48,873 bases of DNA from SAR116 cluster bacterium AG-447-A06 (GCA_003212345.1 QCPZ01000011.1:1-48873), one strand, 5' to 3'; positions 16,192 to 25,057 are shown, numbered from the stretch's first letter. The notes: generated by a model not told the origin, from the letters alone. Program-made: numbers and translations.

Positions 16192-16890
16192 CTAGCGAAG
16201 GATACAACTTGATATAATGGTTGTGACATAACCATGTAGGCTGGCTTTCTCAAAGCGCAGCCTCAATATCCAATCTTCGGTTGGGATAATGGTTTCCATT
16301 GGAACAACCCCGGAGTCTATTTTTTGACTGCCCAGAAAAACCTGCCGAACCCGCACCGGTTGATCGGGGTCGAACCAAGGGGTGTTTCGCTGAGCCTTTT
16401 TGCCAGCGCTTCCCTCAACATGAAGTTTCAACCCACCATCAAAGAGAGTGATTTTTGACTCTGGGCCGGCATAAAGAGGGGTTGCGACGGCCACATCATG
16501 GCGAGCTATTTCTCGGCAATTCACAGGGTTACCAAGGCCTTGCATCGACGCAATGATTTGTTCTGGTCTAACCCCAGCCTCAATTTTCTTCGCAATTATC
16601 CGCCGCAACGCAACATTTTCCTCGCCCGTTACAGATTTTGCCATGTCGGCCGCCTTAGTTTCTGCAAGCGAGCGCTGCAATGATTGAACCTCATTACTGA
16701 GCTCACTAATCCGCACGTTATTCTCGTAAATTACCAAATTTGCTTCCGCTTGCAGGCTAGATTGCTCAGCCTTTCCCCAGACCCAGCCAAACCACAACGC
16801 ACCACCAACAATAGCAACACGAAAAAGCAGTGCAAACCAGCTACGCATCTCTTGGCGGCGATAGCGCTCTTGTGTTTCGAAAAAATCCAT
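16192..16890 (-). CDS. Membrane-anchored coiled-coil protein of unknown function
   Basis: A 232-residue protein that I do not recognise. A single hydrophobic helix spans about residues 18-38 (ALLFRVAIVGGALWFGWVWG), followed by a predicted coiled coil at about 43-85 with regular Leu/Ile and Glu/Lys spacing. The C-terminal half is beta-rich with polar stretches. The layout, short charged N-terminus then one helix then soluble domain, implies a type II inner-membrane protein with its bulk in the periplasm. Its stop faces the flavin reductase-like gene 28 bases away. It is probably a conserved alphaproteobacterial hypothetical. Confidence 0.75.
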   Translation of the reverse strand: MDFFETQERYRRQEMRSWFALLFRVAIVGGALWFGWVWGKAEQSSLQAEANLVIYENNVRISELSNEVQSLQRSLAETKAADMAKSVTGEENVALRRIIAKKIEAGVRPEQIIASMQGLGNPVNCREIARHDVAVATPLYAGPESKITLFDGGLKLHVEGSAGKKAQRNTPWFDPDQPVRVRQVFLGSQKIDSGVVPMETIIPTEDWILRLRFEKASLHGYVTTIISSCILR

Positions 16891-17149
16891 TCTGGCAATC
16901 CCTCATAGCGTCCTGGTGCATTTTTGGCATAGCCAATGTTTTTTTGATACTATAACGATGTAAAAACACCAAGCGATGATCAATTTTGTTGGCCAAAAGA
17001 TAAAAAACAGAACGAGCAACAAATCAGTGCTGCTTGAAACTTTTTATAAAAATTGGCAAGGTACCGCGCCCGGTTAATTCAATTTGGAGCACCTCCCGAG
17101 TCAGGATTGCGAGCCAAGTTATGATTATGGGCCAGTGAAATCTCGGCTA

Positions 17150-17848
17150 ATGAGTGTGACCGCCCTTATGCAAAAACCTGATTTAAATCGTCAATTAAAG
17201 GTAAAATGGAGCCGTGGTAAATCTGTCAAAACAGAACTAAAAAAGGATAATTTAACCGAACGGGCGTGGCAGCGAATGCTCAGCGGCAGGCGCCTTGATA
17301 TTCTCAACCCTTCACCTCTTGACATAGAAATTGAAGATATCGCCCATGGGCTCGCCCGGGTAAGCCGCTGGAACGGTCAGACCCGCGGTAAACACAGTTT
17401 TTCGGTCGCACAGCACAGTGTTATGGTGGAGCGACTTGTGAGGGGCAATGCTCCAAAACTAGATCAAAAATGGTTTCTGGCAGCTTTACTGCATGATGCT
17501 CCTGAATATGTGATTGGTGATATGATCACCCCATTCAAGCATGTAATTGGCGGTGTTTACCACGAAATCGAGGCAAGACTTGATCGCGCTGTTAATATTC
17601 GGTTTGGCCTGCCTCCCATCATTCCTGACAGTGTAAAGCGTACAATCAAACGGGCGGATCGGATGGCTGGTTGGCTGGAAGCGACCCAGCTTGCCGGATT
17701 TTCTAAGCAGGAGGCTCTCAAAATTTTTATCAAGCCTGCTGGCACACCCGCCAATATTAGGCTAAGGCCTCAAACACCCGATGATGCCGCGGCAAGTTTC
17801 CTTCGACGTTTTTCCATTCTTGGTGGTTATAAAAAACAAATGAAATAA
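17150..17848 (+). CDS. HD-domain phosphohydrolase (YfbR-like)
   Basis: A ~232-residue HD-domain protein related to YfbR-type 5'-deoxynucleotidases. The metal-binding pattern is visible: His in SVAQHSVMVE, the HD doublet in ALLHDAPEYVIGDM, and a later Asp in RADRMAGWLEATQ. The block SGRRLDILNPSPLDIEIED before the domain is typical of an alphaproteobacterial subfamily. The exact substrate is unknown; dephosphorylation of nucleotides is the family expectation. ATG 17150 was chosen; an in-frame TTG at 17084 would add 22 residues and another ATG at 17168 is also possible. Confidence 0.82.
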   Translation: MSVTALMQKPDLNRQLKVKWSRGKSVKTELKKDNLTERAWQRMLSGRRLDILNPSPLDIEIEDIAHGLARVSRWNGQTRGKHSFSVAQHSVMVERLVRGNAPKLDQKWFLAALLHDAPEYVIGDMITPFKHVIGGVYHEIEARLDRAVNIRFGLPPIIPDSVKRTIKRADRMAGWLEATQLAGFSKQEALKIFIKPAGTPANIRLRPQTPDDAAASFLRRFSILGGYKKQMK

Positions 17849-18302
17849 ATCCATGGGCTCATTTGCCTCGAAGAACCGATGCGGCATGTTGTCGCTGTTT
17901 TAATTTGCTGCTCTTGACCAATCGCTTGGCCATAACCGGCGTCACGCAGGCGGACCAAACACAAACTTCAGCAGGATCAAATCCAACAAGCATATTTGAC
18001 AAATCCACTCACCAGCATTGGTCCTTGCCGATTGCGGCGCCACAATTGAACGATGTGCCGCAATAATTGCCTGCCAGTCTTTCTAGCAAGATCGTTAGTT
18101 TCGAAGACTTATTGGAATTAATCATCCCTTAAACAATGGTTTTATGCGAATTCTTGAGGACTAACCCCTTTCCAACTAAGACTATTGGCGTGTGTCATCA
18201 ATCCATCCTCTTAAATTATTTCCAGTGAAAAAAGTCTTTTTCTTTCCCTTAATCTTTGTAACAGTCACGCTTGTTGTGGAGTGTTCAGTCGCTGGGGTAG
18301 AC
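17849..18302 (+). other. Gap before the sox operon with one doubtful small ORF
   Basis: 454 bases. A 67-codon frame opens at TTG 17863 and ends at 18066; it has a hydrophobic run NLLLLTNRLAITGV and a possible signal-peptide cleavage site (VTQA before DQ), but no clear ribosome binding site and no recognised family, so it is not called as a gene. From 18192 the frame is open into soxB without a stop, encoding a second hydrophobic run (see the soxB entry). No convincing promoter was identified. Confidence 0.35.
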
Positions 18303-19553
18303 ATGCGATATTCAATTTGGTCAATAGTCAATCAGGCGCTAAAGGGCAATCGGGGTTGGACACCGGTTTGGCGGGAACCTGAACCAAAACTCCATTATGA
18401 CATTGTCATAATTGGCGGCGGCGGACATGGGCTTGCCACAGCATTTTATTTGGCAAGCCGTTATGGCATGACCAACATTGCGGTTCTGGAAAAAGGTTGG
18501 ATTGGGTCGGGAAATATTGGCCGAAACACCACCATCGTCCGATCCAACTACCTTCTTGATGGAAATGAGCCCTTTTATGAACAGTCGCTAAAACTTTGGG
18601 AGGGCTTGGAAAAGGATCTAAACTATAATGCAATGATGTCACAGCGCGGCATTATCAATCTTTATCACTCAGATGCACAACGCGATGCCTTTATTAGGCG
18701 AGGCAATGCGATGCGCCTCCATGGTGCCGATGCCAAGCTTTTGAACAAGAATGAATTACAAAAAATGTGCTCGTTTCTAGATTTTGAAAATGCGCGATTC
18801 CCTATTATGGGTGGGCTACTGCAGCCAAGAGCCGGAACTGCGCGGCATGATGCTGTTGCCTGGGGCTATGCGCGGGGTGCCGATCAGCGCGGTGTTGATA
18901 TCATACAGAACTGCGAGGTCACCGACTTTATCATCAAAAATGGAACATGCACCGGTGTTAGGACCAGTCGGGGCAAAATCCAAGCTGACAAAATTGGCGT
19001 TGCGGTTGCGGGATCAACTAGCCGTGTTATGGCAAAAGCTGGGTTGCGCCTCCCGATTGAAAGTCATGTTCTGCAAGCCTTTGTTAGCGAGGGATTAAAA
19101 CCAGTCATTCCGGGTGTAATTACCTTTGGTGCTGGACATTTCTACATCAGCCAGTCTGATAAGGGTGGCCTTGTTTTTGGAGGAGATATTGACGGATATA
19201 ACAGCTATGCACAACGTGGCAACCTACCAGTTTTTGAGGATGTGTGCGAAGGCGGTATGGCCATCATGCCAATGATTGGTCGGGCACGGGTGCTGCGAAA
19301 CTGGGGCGGAATTATGGATATGTCAATGGATGGCTCACCAATTATCGACAAAACCCCAATTGCTCAGCTGTATCTAAATGCGGGCTGGTGCTATGGCGGG
19401 TTTAAGGCCACTCCTGCTTCGGGCTTATGTTTTGCGCACCTTTTGGCGCGAGGTGAGCCGCATAAAGTAGCAACAAAGCTGCGTCTTGACCGGTTCCAGC
19501 GCGGTGCCATGCTTGACGAACGTGGGGCCGGAGCCCAGCCGAACCTACATTGA
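18303..19553 (+). CDS. soxB: Sarcosine oxidase beta subunit
   Basis: A 416-residue flavoprotein subunit of heterotetrameric sarcosine oxidase, which oxidatively demethylates sarcosine to glycine. It opens MRYSIWSIVNQALKGNRGW, the normal SoxB start, then has the FAD-binding IIGGGGHGLATAF motif at about 37-49 and GSGNIGRNTTIVRSNYLL at 68-85. His182 in GTARHDAVAWGY corresponds to the residue that links FMN covalently in characterised enzymes (family knowledge). The frame is open upstream to a GTG at 18192, which would add 37 residues including a hydrophobic stretch; ATG 18303 fits the family. First gene of soxB-soxD-soxA-soxG. Confidence 0.96.
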   Translation: MRYSIWSIVNQALKGNRGWTPVWREPEPKLHYDIVIIGGGGHGLATAFYLASRYGMTNIAVLEKGWIGSGNIGRNTTIVRSNYLLDGNEPFYEQSLKLWEGLEKDLNYNAMMSQRGIINLYHSDAQRDAFIRRGNAMRLHGADAKLLNKNELQKMCSFLDFENARFPIMGGLLQPRAGTARHDAVAWGYARGADQRGVDIIQNCEVTDFIIKNGTCTGVRTSRGKIQADKIGVAVAGSTSRVMAKAGLRLPIESHVLQAFVSEGLKPVIPGVITFGAGHFYISQSDKGGLVFGGDIDGYNSYAQRGNLPVFEDVCEGGMAIMPMIGRARVLRNWGGIMDMSMDGSPIIDKTPIAQLYLNAGWCYGGFKATPASGLCFAHLLARGEPHKVATKLRLDRFQRGAMLDERGAGAQPNLH

Positions 19554-19584
19554 TAACCAATTAATAGGAACACGGATCTACGTA

Positions 19585-19953
19585 ATGATAATCAACCATC
19601 CACATCTTGGCCCACGAGACGCTGCCGAATTCACTATCCTTGGCGATGCAGACCTGCTGAAACGGCCCGACTGGCAGGCAGGTAATGCTGATTATGCGTT
19701 TTATCACTATCTATATTTACGTGACAATCCGGCAGGGCTGCACCGTGAATTATGGTTCCACGAATGTGGCGACCGTTCATGGCTTATAGTTACCCGCGAT
19801 ACGGTGACGCATGCAGTATTGGATGTGGCGCTGGCTCGCGATGTGGCTCTTTCTTCCAAAAAACCGAAGGTGGGTAAAGGTGCGAGGGCGGCCAAAAAAG
19901 CACGCACAAAAAAGCCAGCCAAAGGCTGTATCGCTGAGGATTCACCAAAATGA
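19585..19953 (+). CDS. soxD: Sarcosine oxidase delta subunit, zinc site apparently degenerate
   Basis: A 122-residue small subunit of sarcosine oxidase. The conserved core YLYLRDNPAGLHRELWFH at about 42-59 and TRDTVTHAV identify it. In the family a zinc ion is held by an N-terminal Cys-Pro-x-Cys pair and by His and Cys in a later HxxGC motif. Here the N-terminus reads MIINHPHLGPRD, with His5 and Leu8 where the two Cys are expected, and the later motif reads HECGDR, with Asp63 where the Cys is expected; only His59 is kept. The tail after ~residue 92 is very rich in Lys and Ala. ATG 19585 was chosen as the family start; the stop overlaps soxA by ATGA. Confidence 0.92.
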   Translation: MIINHPHLGPRDAAEFTILGDADLLKRPDWQAGNADYAFYHYLYLRDNPAGLHRELWFHECGDRSWLIVTRDTVTHAVLDVALARDVALSSKKPKVGKGARAAKKARTKKPAKGCIAEDSPK

Positions 19954-22907
19954 ACGCGGCAAGTCTTTCACAAAAAAACCGTATCGCTGGTGGACTTATT
20001 GATCGGGGTAAACCCCTTAGTTTCCGCTTTGATGGGCAGCATTATACTGGGTTTTCCGGAGATACATTGGCATCTGCACTATTGGCCAACAATGTACGCC
20101 TGGTTGGACGCAGCTTCAAATACCACCGTCCGCGCGGCATTCTGACCGCAGGTTCAGAAGAACCAAATGCGCTGGTAACAATCGGTAGCGGTGCGTCTGA
20201 AGATCCCAATTGCCGTGCCACCACCACCGAGCTTTTAGATGGTCTTAAGGCAAAAAGCCAGACAAAGGTTGGATTTTTATCATTTGACCTTATGGCGATC
20301 AATGATCTGTTGTCGCCAATTCTTGGGGCTGGATTTTACTATAAGACATTTATGTGGCCAGTGGCCTTTTGGGAAAAGCTATACGAACCGTTAATCCGCA
20401 AAGCAGCAGGACTTGGCAGTTTGTCAGGGAAGGCTGATCCCGACCGCTATGACAAAGGCTATTTGCACTGCGATCTACTGGTTATTGGCAGTGGACCGAG
20501 TGGATTAATGGCTGCCCTCACTGCAGCCAGATCTGGGTTACGAGTTATTCTGGCCGATGAAGATTTCTGTCTTGGTGGCAGATTAAATGCCGAGACCCTA
20601 GAAATAGATGGTAAGAGCAGTGCCATGTTTGCGGCTGAAACGCTTGGCGTATTAGGCTCAATGGATAATGTAAGAATTTTACCAAGAACCACCGTTTTTG
20701 GCGCATTTGATCATGGCTGTTATGGAGCGCTGGAACGCGTGAATGAGCATGAAGCTAATGGGGGTATCCGACAAATTTTCTGGCATGTCCGCAGTCAGCG
20801 TTGCATTGTGGCAGGCGGTGCAACCGAACGGCCCATTGCCTTTAGCAATAATGATCGGCCGGGAATCATGCTGGCGGGAGCGGTTCGAACTTATGTGAAC
20901 CGGTTTGGAACTTCCCCCGGAAAGCGCGTTGCCATTTTCACCAATAATGATGATGGTTGGACAACCGCCAAGGATTTGCATGCGGCAGGGGTTGAAATCA
21001 CAGCGATAATTGACACACGGCCAGATGGCCAAAAAACACCGCCAGCCGGAGCGCTTTGCGTGCGTGGGGGGCATGTTGTCAACAGTAAAGGACGACTTGG
21101 CCTAAGCTCAATTTTAATAGATAACGGCACCCGTATTCCAGCCGACTGCCTTGCCGTGTCTGGGGGTTGGTCGCCAAATGTGCACTTGACCTGTCATCAC
21201 CAGAGTAAACCTATTTGGAATGATGAGATTGCCGCCTTTGTACCTGGACGCGCCTTGCCAGATGGGATGATTGTTGCTGGTGCAGCAAGTGGCACAATGA
21301 CTCTTGCATCTTGCTTGAAAGACGGCATTGTTACGGGGCAAAGAGTTGTTCGTGATCTTGGCGGAAAACCAGTCAAAATAAAGGCACCGCGCGCCAGCGA
21401 TGAAAATTTTGCTATTCAACCTTTCTGGCATGTCAAGGACAGCATTAATAATGCATTTGTTGATTTTCAAAATGATGTTGGGGTTAAAGATATCAAGCTG
21501 TCGCATTGCGAGGGTTTCCGGTCTGTTGAACATCTAAAGCGCTATTCAACCCTTGGCATGGCAACCGATCAGGGCAAAATCGCCAATATTCCCGGGCTAG
21601 CCATACTTGCCGATATATCAGGCAAAACGATCGCCGAAACCGGCACCACCATTTTCCGCCCACCTTACACACCCGTCCCAATTGCCGCTTTTGCGGGGCG
21701 CAGTCGTGGCAAAGAATTTCGCCCAACACGCCTCACGCCCTCACATCAATGGGCAGTTAGCGAGGGTGCCAAATTTGTTGAAACTGGTATTTGGCTTCGT
21801 GCCCAATGGTATCCGGCACCTGGGGAAACTGAATGGCGGCAATCAGTCGATCGGGAAGTTACTGCAGTACGAAAATCGGTTGGCGTTTGCGATGTAAGCA
21901 CGCTTGGCAAGATTGACATTCAAGGCCGCGATGTAGGAACCTTTTTGAACCGCGTCTATGCCAACGGATTTACTAAATTACCAGTTGGTAAAACGCGTTA
22001 TGGTCTAATGCTTCGCGAAGATGGCATGGTAATGGATGATGGAACTACGGCCCGACTTGACAAGACACATTATCTGATGACCACCACAACTGCCAATGCG
22101 GTGGCCGTTTTCCGGCATCTGGAATTTTGCCACCAGTGTTTATGGCCAGATCTGGACGTTCATTTAATTTCAGTAACGGAACAATATGCCCAATTTGCCA
22201 TTGCCGGACCAAATTCCCGTCGCCTTCTGGAAAAGTTGATTGATCCTAAAGAGGATATTTCAAATGACACCTTCCCCTTTATGGCATGCGGCACAATCCT
22301 TATTTGTGGTGGGGTTGAGGCGCGGCTGTTTCGCATCTCCTTCTCTGGTGAACTTGCTTTCGAAATTGCGGTTCCGGCCCGTTATGGTAATTCGATGATG
22401 CGGGCCCTAATGGAAGCAGGCGAGGAATTTGATGTTACCGCCTACGGCACCGAAGCGCTAGGCGTGTTGCGAATTGAAAAAGGTCACGTGGCCGGTAATG
22501 AATTAAATGGGCAGACAACAGCGCGGCAAATGGGTCTTGGCCGGATGGTATCACAAAAGAAGGATTCGATCGGGCTTGTTTTAAGCCGCCGAGAACAAAT
22601 GGTACGTGATGATGATTATGAACTTGTAGGCCTTAAACCGCTTGATCCCAAAGTTTCACTTACCGCTGGTGCCCATTTCATTGCGGTTGGGGCTGCCACC
22701 ACGGCTGAAAATGACGAAGGTTGGGTGACTTCGGTGGCATATTCTCCGCACTTGAAAACCTCCATAGGTCTTGGCTATATCCGCCGTGGCAGCAGGCGTC
22801 ATGGGGATATTGTTCGGGCAATTGATCTTCTTGGTGATCAGGATATTAAGGTTAAATTAACCAGCCAACATTTCTACGATGCAGAGGGAACACGACTTCA
22901 TGGCTAG
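19950..22907 (+). CDS. soxA: Sarcosine oxidase alpha subunit
   Basis: A 985-residue subunit of heterotetrameric sarcosine oxidase that binds NAD and folate and channels the methyl group to tetrahydrofolate. The N-terminal ~100 residues form a ferredoxin-like fold with SFKYHRPRGILTAGSEEPNAL and lack Fe-S cysteines, as in the family. The dinucleotide-binding motif GSGPSG is at 180-185. The C-terminal third, from about residue 600, is a GcvT-like aminomethyltransferase domain with VCDVSTLGKIDIQG and later YGTEALGVLRIEKGHVAG. The ATG overlaps the soxD stop as ATGA. Length and domain order are normal. Confidence 0.97.
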   Translation: MNAASLSQKNRIAGGLIDRGKPLSFRFDGQHYTGFSGDTLASALLANNVRLVGRSFKYHRPRGILTAGSEEPNALVTIGSGASEDPNCRATTTELLDGLKAKSQTKVGFLSFDLMAINDLLSPILGAGFYYKTFMWPVAFWEKLYEPLIRKAAGLGSLSGKADPDRYDKGYLHCDLLVIGSGPSGLMAALTAARSGLRVILADEDFCLGGRLNAETLEIDGKSSAMFAAETLGVLGSMDNVRILPRTTVFGAFDHGCYGALERVNEHEANGGIRQIFWHVRSQRCIVAGGATERPIAFSNNDRPGIMLAGAVRTYVNRFGTSPGKRVAIFTNNDDGWTTAKDLHAAGVEITAIIDTRPDGQKTPPAGALCVRGGHVVNSKGRLGLSSILIDNGTRIPADCLAVSGGWSPNVHLTCHHQSKPIWNDEIAAFVPGRALPDGMIVAGAASGTMTLASCLKDGIVTGQRVVRDLGGKPVKIKAPRASDENFAIQPFWHVKDSINNAFVDFQNDVGVKDIKLSHCEGFRSVEHLKRYSTLGMATDQGKIANIPGLAILADISGKTIAETGTTIFRPPYTPVPIAAFAGRSRGKEFRPTRLTPSHQWAVSEGAKFVETGIWLRAQWYPAPGETEWRQSVDREVTAVRKSVGVCDVSTLGKIDIQGRDVGTFLNRVYANGFTKLPVGKTRYGLMLREDGMVMDDGTTARLDKTHYLMTTTTANAVAVFRHLEFCHQCLWPDLDVHLISVTEQYAQFAIAGPNSRRLLEKLIDPKEDISNDTFPFMACGTILICGGVEARLFRISFSGELAFEIAVPARYGNSMMRALMEAGEEFDVTAYGTEALGVLRIEKGHVAGNELNGQTTARQMGLGRMVSQKKDSIGLVLSRREQMVRDDDYELVGLKPLDPKVSLTAGAHFIAVGAATTAENDEGWVTSVAYSPHLKTSIGLGYIRRGSRRHGDIVRAIDLLGDQDIKVKLTSQHFYDAEGTRLHG

Positions 22908-23526
22908 CCCCTCACCCAAGCAAAAACTTAACTTTACATTAACCGCGTCGAGCCCACTTGGTCGCCACCGTACAATCGTTGATGGTGCAAGCCTTATTGA
23001 AGTATCCCCGCGATCCGTTGTTTCAGTTTCACCCTTTAACGGCCATGAGGCTGAATTTAATACGGCAATTGATAACTTATTTGACGGTGCCTATCCAAGT
23101 GCCACAAAAGCATTTGAGCTAACTGGTGAGAATGCCTGTATACTCCTGCCAAGTTCTTATAGTCAGTGGTTTCTTTGTTTTGACGATGAAGTTCCAGATC
23201 CAGTGGCTGCAGCTAGTGATCTGTTTGGCAAGAAGACGTCAAAACATGTGGCGATGACTGATCAGTCGGATGCATGGGTAATCCTAGCGCTTACCGGACC
23301 TCTTGTTTACCGAACCTTAGAGCGGATCTGCCCAATTGATTGCAGCTCACCAGCAATGCCCATTGGCACCACAGCACGAACAATAATTGAACACCTTGGG
23401 ACCATTATTTTGCGCCGCCCTAATGATGATAATGGGAATCCATGTTTTTGGCTTATGGCAGCTCGGTCATCCGCAGCCAGCTTTTTGCATGTTGTCACTG
23501 CGTCACCTCCTTTTACCCTTCAATGA
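22900..23526 (+). CDS. soxG: Sarcosine oxidase gamma subunit
   Basis: A ~208-residue subunit that completes sarcosine oxidase; it has a GcvT-like fold without catalytic activity of its own. Recognition rests on position after soxA, length and weakly conserved segments such as SDAWVILALTGPLVYRTLER (about residues 120-139) and PIGTTARTIIEHLGTIILRR. This is the least conserved subunit of the complex. ATG 22900 overlaps the soxA end by 8 bases; a start at 22879 would add 7 residues. A GAGGGA lies about 12 bases upstream. The tRNA-Leu gene follows at 23612. Confidence 0.9.
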   Translation: MASPSPKQKLNFTLTASSPLGRHRTIVDGASLIEVSPRSVVSVSPFNGHEAEFNTAIDNLFDGAYPSATKAFELTGENACILLPSSYSQWFLCFDDEVPDPVAAASDLFGKKTSKHVAMTDQSDAWVILALTGPLVYRTLERICPIDCSSPAMPIGTTARTIIEHLGTIILRRPNDDNGNPCFWLMAARSSAASFLHVVTASPPFTLQ

Positions 23527-23611
23527 AATGCCAATTTTTTTTATTCCTGAAGTATTCTTTCCTTTTGCATCATTGCGCCTCCTGCGCTATCACCTGAGAC
23601 ACTCCCTCCAT

Positions 23612-23696
23612 GCGGGCGTGATGGAATGGTAGACATAACGGACTTAAAATCCGTGGGCCTTAGGCCGTGGGAGTTCGAGTCTCCCCGCCCGCACCA
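23612..23696 (+). tRNA. tRNA-Leu (UAA anticodon)
   Basis: An 85-base tRNA with encoded CCA. The acceptor stem GCGGGCG (23612-23618) pairs with CGCCCGC (23686-23692), discriminator A at 23693, CCA at 23694-23696. The anticodon stem ACGGA/TCCGT encloses the loop CTTAAAA, giving anticodon TAA at 23645-23647, which reads leucine UUA/UUG codons. A variable arm (GGGCCTTAGGCC) and the T-arm with GTTCGAGTC are present, as expected for a class II tRNA. It follows soxG on the same strand. Confidence 0.97.
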
Positions 23697-23867
23697 CATT
23701 TTTCGAGATACTCTCTGATCGCCCTGATACCCACAGGTATTTCAGAAACTTCCTGAGGCATTGATACAAGATATTGCTTGGCACTGCATCGTCTCAGTAT
23801 GACTAAATTGAAAATACGGGTGTTTATCAGATTGGGTAAGTTTAGCTGATCTTCGAAGGTAAACAGG

Positions 23868-24482
23868 TCAGTTCCATTCTAATGGATACATCGCCTCGTT
23901 CCGTCTCAGGAACGGTGGTGTAAATGGTGAATTGTAAGTTGCTTTTACAGGTGGGCCTGTAATAACCAAGCCGTCATTTAATAAAACCCTGCGCAATTCT
24001 TCATGGTGCTTTTCAAAATTACTCTGTGACGCGAAGCCAGAATAAGAAATAACCCCAAAATACTGCTCCGGCAGATCAATAATACGAACCCTTCTATCAG
24101 TTGGCTTTGGGGCATTTTTCGTCGAATACTGGTCAGGTAGGAAGAACCTCATGATCATTTTGCCATTTGTATTTAATTGTGTGACTGGAATGGTCATAGC
24201 AATCTTCTCTGATTGTGTGACTGGAACGGTCATCTCTAACTTCTGTGAACCGAGGTTAGCTCCTGAAATATAATCAAAAAGAACTCTAAATCCGCTGTTA
24301 TCTGACTCAGAGGTGACCTCCGCAACCGTTCGATTTTTATAGCGCCGAACCTCATAAGTATCTGTCTCACTCACAACAGTATATTGCGGTTCTTCATATG
24401 ACATGGCTGGACCTGCTATTTGGAACCCAAAAAGAACACTGAGAAACAAGACAATGCTTAACGAAGACAAGTGATTTGCCAT
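23868..24482 (-). CDS. SOUL-family heme-binding-like protein, exported
   Basis: A 204-residue protein of the SOUL/heme-binding protein family. The first ~27 residues are a signal peptide (hydrophobic core LSIVLFLSVLFGFQIAG, likely cut after AMS). The mature part starts with the family segment EEPQYTVVSETDTYEVRRY and has the repeated MTVPVTQ and MTIPVTQ motifs. Family members bind tetrapyrroles in some organisms; bacterial function is unclear, and I cannot identify a heme ligand. It lies 5 bases after the nucleosidase gene, so apt, nucleosidase and this gene may form one transcript. Confidence 0.9.
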   Translation of the reverse strand: MANHLSSLSIVLFLSVLFGFQIAGPAMSYEEPQYTVVSETDTYEVRRYKNRTVAEVTSESDNSGFRVLFDYISGANLGSQKLEMTVPVTQSEKIAMTIPVTQLNTNGKMIMRFFLPDQYSTKNAPKPTDRRVRIIDLPEQYFGVISYSGFASQSNFEKHHEELRRVLLNDGLVITGPPVKATYNSPFTPPFLRRNEAMYPLEWN

Positions 24483-24487
24483 ATAGA

Positions 24488-25057
24488 TTACCTAAACTTG
24501 CTATAATTCGTCAGAACTTCCGCAGAGAACAACCTAGCACCAAGCTCCAAGTGCTGAATCCAATCATTAGCCGCATCACCATTGGCATTATCTGAGATAA
24601 ATTTAAAACAGTGAAATTCAACGGCTTTCTGCTGACAGATTTTGGCCAGCGCATAGGCTTCCATGTCAACAAGATCACAACTCATCTCCGGCGGCGCACT
24701 TACAAAGTTATCACCAGTGCCACAGCTCAACCCATCACCATCAAGATCGATGATTACATCATCTTCGAATGGTGTTTGCCCAAGTGAAAAACCAAGCGCA
24801 CGCACATCCATATCCCTTTGCAAAAACCGTGTTACACGGCATAGACCCGATAAACCCTTCCGCAACGCCCCCGCACTTCCATAATTTACTACCCGCTTGG
24901 GCCGGAAGGATGACAATGCATCACAGAGGGTGATAGCAGCATTCACCTTGCCGACCCCACTATAAACAATTTGCCACCCCACCGCCAATTGGCGCGGTAG
25001 TTCGTTTTCCAAGGCAACCACGAGTAATGTTGTTCTCGGATCAAATTTAGTCATCAT
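24488..25057 (-). CDS. Nucleosidase of the MTA/SAH (PNP/UDP) family
   Basis: A 189-residue nucleosidase-like protein. The phosphorylase-family signatures are present: the ALENELP start near residues 15-21, VGKVNAAIT, VVNYGSAGAL, the DLVDMEAYALA segment with the ribose-binding Glu, and FKFISDNAN with the catalytic Asp. It probably splits 5'-methylthioadenosine and/or S-adenosylhomocysteine to adenine. It is shorter than E. coli MtnN (~230), as in other alphaproteobacterial members. The double ATG at 25052-25057 overlaps the end of apt, whose product would recycle the released adenine; this supports the assignment. Confidence 0.87.
   Translation of the reverse strand: MMTKFDPRTTLLVVALENELPRQLAVGWQIVYSGVGKVNAAITLCDALSSFRPKRVVNYGSAGALRKGLSGLCRVTRFLQRDMDVRALGFSLGQTPFEDDVIIDLDGDGLSCGTGDNFVSAPPEMSCDLVDMEAYALAKICQQKAVEFHCFKFISDNANGDAANDWIQHLELGARLFSAEVLTNYSKFR

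Noticed and set aside
23612-23696. tRNA-Leu as an integration site for a mobile element
   Set aside because: No integrase, no repeated tRNA 3' end and no foreign-looking genes were found downstream.
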